DNA of 64,000 nt from CAJCIS01 sp965276755 (GTDB lineage Bacteria; Pseudomonadota; Alphaproteobacteria; Acetobacterales; Acetobacteraceae): positions 1-64,000 of the forward strand of contig OZ255625.1 of assembly GCA_965276755.1 (NCBI GenBank), read 5' to 3'. The notes below the pieces were generated by a model. It saw nothing but the letters and a program-made list of their open reading frames with translations. It ran no database searches and had not been told where the DNA came from. The position numbers and the translations under genes were made by a program. This document shows positions 59,734 to 64,000 of the stretch, in pieces; the first letter of the stretch is position 1, and each line of letters begins with the position of its first letter.

Positions 59734-62553
59734 TCAATGCACGGTGTAGCCGGCCCACGCCGCCGGCAAGGCGCGCGCCGCGTCGGCTTCAAGCTGCGAA
59801 CGCGGCAAATCGCCGACCTCGCGCACCGGCTGCACGGTCAACGCGGCGAATAGCGATGCGCGCGGCCCGGGCGAAAGCCGCCGCGCCGGGCCCGCGGACA
59901 GCGCGCGCAATGCCGCACCATCGCCGGCCTGAGAGGCGGCACTGGCCAGGCGCAGCACCATGTCCTGCTGCGCGTCCGAAAGCGCGCCGGTTGCCGGCAC
60001 GCTTGCCTGCACAAGCTTCTGCAGCGCTGCGGTGGCGCCCCGCCAATCATGCGCCTTTTCGTGCAATTGCGCGCTCATCTCCCACGCCTCCGCCCCGTCA
60101 TGGGCGGCAAGCAGACTTAGCGCAGGCCCGTCCTCGCCAAGCCTGGCCAGCGCGCGCGCGCGCATCACCGCGCGCCTGGTGTCCAGATCGGCTGGCAATC
60201 CCTCGGCCATCGTCTGATCAAGCGCCGCGAGCGCGCCCGCTGCGTCGTCTTGGTCCAGCCGTAGCGCGGCCATACGCAGGCCCAGCATCGCGCGGGGCAG
60301 CGGCTCGGCCGTGCCGTCGATCAGCTTGCCCACCAGCCTGTCGGCCCGCTCAGGCAGGTCCAGCGCGGTCAGCTTGTCCACCAGCACCGGCGTCAGTGAC
60401 GCCGCGACATTCCCCTGGCCAAGCAGATCGGCGTTGTCGGCAACCAGCGCCAGCAGATCCAGCGGCGCCAGCCCCGCACCCGCCCCGCCGCGCAGCAACG
60501 CGCGGATAGTCTGGTCTTCCGCGTCCCGTATCTGGCCATGCGCCTGCGGAAAAAGCTGGTCGGCCTCCCGTAGCCCGGCCAACGCCGCGCGGAAATCGCC
60601 GGCCTGCGTCAGCAAGGCGGCAACGCGCAGGCGGCGGGCGATCTCAAAGCCCGGGTCACGCCAGACATAAAGCTGTTTCTCCAGGCGATGCGCCGCCTCG
60701 GTCGGCTTGATCGCACCGGCGCGCAATTGCATCTCCACAGCGTCCCGCAAAGCCGCGGCCGCCTGCTTGCGGTCCTCCCCGCTTGTGACGCGGTCCAGCA
60801 CCGCCAGCGCGTCCGTGGCGCGGCCCTGTGCTGCCAAAAGCTGCGCCCGCAGGCCGTCCATGGGCATGTCCGCGCCCGCGCCAAGCAGCGCCTCGGCCGC
60901 TTCCAGCTGATGGCCCGCAATCAGGATAGCCGCAGCACGCGGCATCAGCCGCCGTCGCAGCGGCGAGGGATAAGCCGCCAGCAGGCGCCAATCAGCGGCC
61001 ACCACGGCTGCCCTCGCCGCCGCCGGCGCTGCCGCCCCGCGCGGCGGCAGCAAGGCGCGCCACAGGGCCACTTCATCGGACGCTCCCAGAGCTGAATTAT
61101 CGATCGCGTCCAGGGCAGGCGGCGGCTCATCCTCGCGCGCGGCCAGCCACGTGGCGATTGCCAGCAGGGCGGCCGCGTCCGGCCGCGCCTCCTGGGCGGG
61201 GTCGTCATTGCGGGCGACGGCCAGAAGCGAGGCGGCCTCGCGATCCATCCCCAGCCCCAGCATGTCCTGCGCGGCAGCCAGCCGCGGGCGGAAACGCGCT
61301 TGACGCGGTGCATGGCCCGCGGCCGAGATGTCGGCGTCCAGGCGGTGGCGCAGCGCGGCCATGCTCAATGGCGGGATGGCGAATCGATGGGTCAGGCTGC
61401 CGACCGTCTCCAGCGCCGCCTGCGTGCTGTCGGCCATGATGGTCACAAGCGGCGCCCCGCTGGCCGAGCTCAGCGCAAAGCCGTCGCGCACCGCCTCCAG
61501 CGCCAGGCGGTCACTGATGACGCTGACCGCGACCCCTTCCCAACTCGGCAACAATCGGAATTCCGCGCTGACATGCGGCACGATGATCGCATCGCCATGT
61601 TCGTGCACCGTGCCGACCAACATCTTGGCGCCGGTCGTGGCATCGATCAGCACGACCACATCGGCCGCCTGCTTCATGGCGATTATCAATTTCTCGGCGC
61701 GCAGACGCACGGCGGCGGGCTGCCGGTCCGGCTGCTGGCCTTGCACGCTCACCGCCCAGCCCTGCTCCTGGCGGCGCAGGCTCAGGCGTTTGCCCGCCGG
61801 CACGCTCATGCTCAGATGGGTCGAACCGGGCGAGAGCGTGATGCGCGCGCTGGCGAAGACGGGATCGTCCTTCAGCGCGGCCAGATCGATCGCCTTGTGC
61901 TCATCGAAGACGACATGCCCCACGCCGCCGGCGCCAAAGGCCGCCGCGCCCACCTTGCTGTCGAAGGGCAGCAGGATCGTATCGCCCGGCCCGGCCACGC
62001 GGACCGCGCGCAGCGCCTCGGCCCCATCCACCTGCTCCGGCGAAGCTGCAGCAGGGGGGGCCACGGCATCAACGGGCGCTCCGCCCACATCGAGCGGCGG
62101 GGCAGGCGGCTCTGCCTGACGCGCCCGGGCGGGAACAGAAGCAGCGGAGAGGGCAGGGCGCGTGCCGCCCGCCCCGGCCGCGATTTTGGTCGCCGGCGCG
62201 CTCGCCAATCCTCCCAGGTTAACCGAAGCAGGCACCACCGCGCCGCCCTGCGCTTGCCCGGGCGGCACCATCCCTGGCGCATAGACGTCCACCACCAGGC
62301 GCTGGCCGACGCGTCGCAGAAGCGTCGTGCTGCCTGGCGAAAGGTTCAGGGCAAGCTGGTCGCGCCCGCCCTGCAGGCTGCGCACGTGCCGCGCCATCAT
62401 CCTGGGCGCGATTGCCACCCACCCGGCGCCGGGCAGGGCCAGGATCAGCCGATCGCCCTGGCGCGTGGATTGCGGCACGTCGGCCAGGGTGACTGAGGCC
62501 GGCACTGTGACGGTGATTTCATGAGGCCGGCACTGTGACGGTGATTTCATCAT
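59734..62553 (-). CDS. large repeat-rich protein of the chemotaxis operon, N-terminus frameshifted
   Basis: The 939-residue frame has beta-rich, Pro/Ala-linked N-terminal sections (LTLSPGSTHLSMSVPAGKR; RLILALPGAGWVAIA). From about residue 440 to the end it has helical TPR-like repeats (LAAQGRATDALAVLDRV; RALARLGEDGPALSLLAAHD). It is the last gene of the cheY-cheZ unit. Its real start is almost certainly ATG 62654, which overlaps the cheZ stop and codes a signal peptide. That frame ends at 62550, and the body begins in another frame next to a 28-bp tandem duplication. A periplasmic scaffold for the motor is a guess. Confidence 0.7.
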   Translation of the reverse strand: MMKSPSQCRPHEITVTVPASVTLADVPQSTRQGDRLILALPGAGWVAIAPRMMARHVRSLQGGRDQLALNLSPGSTTLLRRVGQRLVVDVYAPGMVPPGQAQGGAVVPASVNLGGLASAPATKIAAGAGGTRPALSAASVPARARQAEPPAPPLDVGGAPVDAVAPPAAASPEQVDGAEALRAVRVAGPGDTILLPFDSKVGAAAFGAGGVGHVVFDEHKAIDLAALKDDPVFASARITLSPGSTHLSMSVPAGKRLSLRRQEQGWAVSVQGQQPDRQPAAVRLRAEKLIIAMKQAADVVVLIDATTGAKMLVGTVHEHGDAIIVPHVSAEFRLLPSWEGVAVSVISDRLALEAVRDGFALSSASGAPLVTIMADSTQAALETVGSLTHRFAIPPLSMAALRHRLDADISAAGHAPRQARFRPRLAAAQDMLGLGMDREAASLLAVARNDDPAQEARPDAAALLAIATWLAAREDEPPPALDAIDNSALGASDEVALWRALLPPRGAAAPAAARAAVVAADWRLLAAYPSPLRRRLMPRAAAILIAGHQLEAAEALLGAGADMPMDGLRAQLLAAQGRATDALAVLDRVTSGEDRKQAAAALRDAVEMQLRAGAIKPTEAAHRLEKQLYVWRDPGFEIARRLRVAALLTQAGDFRAALAGLREADQLFPQAHGQIRDAEDQTIRALLRGGAGAGLAPLDLLALVADNADLLGQGNVAASLTPVLVDKLTALDLPERADRLVGKLIDGTAEPLPRAMLGLRMAALRLDQDDAAGALAALDQTMAEGLPADLDTRRAVMRARALARLGEDGPALSLLAAHDGAEAWEMSAQLHEKAHDWRGATAALQKLVQASVPATGALSDAQQDMVLRLASAASQAGDGAALRALSAGPARRLSPGPRASLFAALTVQPVREVGDLPRSQLEADAARALPAAWAGYTVH
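62494..62549. repeat. 28-bp perfect tandem duplication
   Basis: The 28-mer beginning TGAGGCCGGCACTGTGACGG is at 62494-62521 and again at 62522-62549. Its length is not a multiple of three, so it changes the reading frame at the 5' end of the large motility-operon gene. Confidence 0.9.
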
Positions 62554-62654
62554 GCGGCATGCGCGTCGACATGAATATCCAGCGCACGCGGCCGCGCCCA
62601 GGCCCCATGCACCAGGCACGCCAACAGCAGCAGGCAGGCGGTCGCGCGCCTCAT
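62550..62654 (-). other. detached signal-peptide ORF of the large protein (34 aa)
   Basis: ATG 62654 overlaps the cheZ stop (ATGA at 62651-62654) and opens RRATACLLLLACLVHGAWA, a clean Sec signal peptide, followed by RPRALDIHVDAHAA and TGA. The downstream body lacks any signal sequence of its own. In single-copy form and with one base removed, the frames join as HAADEITVTVPASV. Confidence 0.75.
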
Positions 62655-63277
62655 TGCAGGCTCGCCAGCAGCGCATCGATGGTGGATTGGTCCATCGCCA
62701 TGCCAGGCAATTGCGGCCCGTTCAGCGACGAGGCGGAGCTGGGCGTCATCGCGCCCGCCCGCGCGCCAGCCTTGGGCGGATGGCCAAAGGCCGCGATAAT
62801 ATGGGCCACCTTGCGCTCGATGGATTGCAGCGTGGCCACGACCTTGGTGATGCGCTGGCCGGTGATGTCCTGAAAGCCGCAGGCCTCGTAGATTTGCGTC
62901 GTGATATCCTGCACCACCTGCGCTGCCTCCCCGGCCAGCGAGGGCCTCAGCATGTCCAGCCGCTCGCAGCATTCCAGGATGATGTCGGTGGCAACGGCGG
63001 TGTGCGCGATAATGGCGTCAAGCTCGTCGGTCGCAGAGGGGATATGGTTGCCCGTTATGGCGCCTGCATTCAGTGCCGCAATTTCGGCGCGCGCAGCAGA
63101 GAGGGTTTGCGCCAGCTCCTCGACCTGGCTGAGCAGCGCCGTCTCCACCTGGCTGGCATTGCCGCGCAGGCTGGTCAGCACCGCACGCACCACGCCTTCG
63201 ACCATTTGAGGATCGGCGTGGGGATATTGCGCGCAAAAATGCGTCGTGCGTCCCGGCACATCGGCCGCTTCACGCAT
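62651..63277 (-). CDS. cheZ: CheZ-like protein phosphatase
   Basis: The 208-residue protein is mainly long helices (LLSQVEELAQTLSAARAEIA; LDAIIAHTAVATDIILECCE). It carries the CheZ signature QDITGQRITKVVATLQSIE, whose Asp/Gln pair dephosphorylates CheY-P. The C-terminus ends in a short helix (MDQSTIDALLASLQ), the usual CheY-binding tail. It overlaps the cheY stop by 8 bases. CheZ is less common in alphaproteobacteria, which often use CheX or multiple CheYs. Confidence 0.88.
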   Translation of the reverse strand: MREAADVPGRTTHFCAQYPHADPQMVEGVVRAVLTSLRGNASQVETALLSQVEELAQTLSAARAEIAALNAGAITGNHIPSATDELDAIIAHTAVATDIILECCERLDMLRPSLAGEAAQVVQDITTQIYEACGFQDITGQRITKVVATLQSIERKVAHIIAAFGHPPKAGARAGAMTPSSASSLNGPQLPGMAMDQSTIDALLASLQ

Positions 63278-63656
63278 GGGCCAGAACCTTTTCGATCTTG
63301 TCGCGCAGTGTTTCGGCATTGAACGGCTTGACGATATAGTTTGACACGCCCGCCTGCTTGGCCGCGACCACGTTCTCGGTCTTGCTCTCGGCTGTCACCA
63401 TAATGAAGGGCATAGCCTTCAGCCGGGTGTCGCCGCGCACTTCCTGCAGCAGCTCCAGCCCCGTCATCGGCGCCATGTTCCAATCGCTGATCACCAGCCC
63501 GAAATCGCCGCCGCGCAGTTTCGTCAGCGCTTCGGATCCGTTTGCGGCTTCCTCGACATTATGGAAATCGATCTGCTTGAGCAGGTTGCGGATGATGCGC
63601 AGCATGGTTTTGTAATCGTCCACGATCAGGACGTTCATGTTCTTGTCGACGGCCAT
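63270..63656 (-). CDS. cheY: chemotaxis response regulator CheY
   Basis: The 128-residue receiver domain has all key residues: acidic pair in NVLIVDDYKTMLRIIRNLLK, phosphorylated Asp in GLVISDWNMAPMTGLELLQE, Thr in FIMVTAESKTENVVAAKQAG and Lys in NYIVKPFNAETLRDKIEKVL. No output domain is present. GGAG precedes ATG 63656. The 3' end overlaps cheZ, so kinase target and phosphatase are made together. Confidence 0.94.
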   Translation of the reverse strand: MAVDKNMNVLIVDDYKTMLRIIRNLLKQIDFHNVEEAANGSEALTKLRGGDFGLVISDWNMAPMTGLELLQEVRGDTRLKAMPFIMVTAESKTENVVAAKQAGVSNYIVKPFNAETLRDKIEKVLAHA

Positions 63657-63677
63657 TGTCTTGCTCCGCAATTTTAG

Positions 63678-63789
63678 AAAGGCTTGGGGGAGATGTGCCA
63701 TCCCCCCCAGACCCCCCGTCATTTATTTAGGCTTCGTCTAAAATAACGACGGGGGGTCTGGGGGGGATGGCACATCTCCCCCAGCCTTT
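63678..63789. repeat. family A inverted pair, near-perfect 42-bp arms
   Basis: The left arm 63678-63720 and right arm 63748-63789 are complementary except for one extra T. The 27-base spacer (ATTTATTTAGGCTTCGTCTA...) has its own TTTAG/CTAAA pairing. This is the best example of the pair form. It lies between the MotE-like and cheY genes of the same direction. Confidence 0.9.
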
Positions 63790-63798
63790 CTTCATGCC

Positions 63799-64000
63799 TC
63801 AGCCCTTTGACGCACCGGCCGGCGTCACCGCGCGTGTGCGCATCTCCGCCAGCATCTGCGTGGCCAGCCGCGCGCGATCGGGCTGCATGGCGGCAAGCAC
63901 GGGTGCCGCGCGCCGCGGCTGCATGCGGTCGAGCACCGCAAGCAGCACCTGCATGTCTAGCGAATCAAAAATCTGCGCCGCCTGCTGCGGCTTCATCGTT
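63799..64000 (-). CDS. MgtE_N/MotE-like protein, C-terminal part (5' end beyond window)
   Basis: About 65 C-terminal residues are visible (KPQQAAQIFDSLDMQVLLAV, LDRMQPRRAAPVLAAMQPDR, ATQMLAEMRTR). The pattern of short helices with MxPxxAAxxxxxL is the MgtE N-terminal/FliG-like fold found at the end of MotE, the chaperone of MotC in alphaproteobacterial flagella. The frame is open to the window edge. Its place before cheY and cheZ supports a motor role. Confidence 0.75.
   Translation of the reverse strand, partial: TMKPQQAAQIFDSLDMQVLLAVLDRMQPRRAAPVLAAMQPDRARLATQMLAEMRTRAVTPAGASKG

Overview
The window looks like the chromosome of a GC-rich, motile alphaproteobacterium, most likely an acetic-acid/acidophile type (Acetobacteraceae). 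That placement rests on gene content and is uncertain. Coding density is high and genes are short-spaced. The intergenic regions are dominated by two families of dispersed palindromes: family A, G/C-rich, about 26 units at 16 places, and family B, A/T-rich, 6 places.

Layout. 1-6160 is an accessory, decaying segment abutting a tRNA-Arg(CCG): two isonitrile-hydratase-like DJ-1/PfpI genes, a GlxA-type regulator, a VOC protein, a MarR regulator, an EVE protein, and four broken or truncated genes. 6161-9437 has the tRNA, a tRNA 5'-half remnant, two lipoprotein genes and a frameshifted acyltransferase. 9517-20339 holds housekeeping genes (zinc finger, proofreading-less polA, phosphotriesterase-like, S10 carboxypeptidase, DnaJ/CbpA, UDP-galactopyranose mutase with a partner gene, entericidin). 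20397-25617 holds transporters (MFS, CNT), DUF3297, a GABA-type transaminase and a lytic transglycosylase.

25697-28380 is AT-richer and is the most unusual part. A Panacea/SocA-type antitoxin gene is followed 12 bp downstream by an uncharacterised ORF, its probable toxin. That ORF is split by an IS256-type element with a perfect 9-bp target duplication; rejoining the halves restores a 244-residue protein.

28416-35452 is core: DUF427, clpA, clpS, a D,D-carboxypeptidase and a CHASE4-GGDEF-EAL protein. 35559-42518 reads as a glycan or lipid decoration cluster: an alpha/beta hydrolase, two head-to-head sulfotransferase genes that both lack normal starts, an APS kinase gene with an in-frame amber codon, a methyltransferase, phosphonopyruvate decarboxylase, and PEP mutase fused to a nucleotidyltransferase. 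PAPS-dependent sulfation and C-P bond formation are thus side by side. 42583-48457 has a lipoprotein, a catalytically degenerate transketolase next to gap, a DUF892 protein, YjbQ and a TetR gene with a clear operator. 48548-59595 has an Aas-type three-domain lipid enzyme, a royal-jelly-like protein, an ISAzo13-type element, an acyl-CoA dehydrogenase operon, a CitE-like lyase and the speD-speE polyamine genes. 59734-64000 is a chemotaxis/motor operon read leftward: MotE-like (partial), cheY, cheZ and a large repeat-rich secreted protein whose signal peptide is cut off by a frame break beside a 28-bp tandem duplication.

Frameshifts are common (NmrA-like, DUF3817, acyltransferase, sulfotransferase, the large motility protein). 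Some may be sequencing errors; this cannot be decided from the sequence alone.
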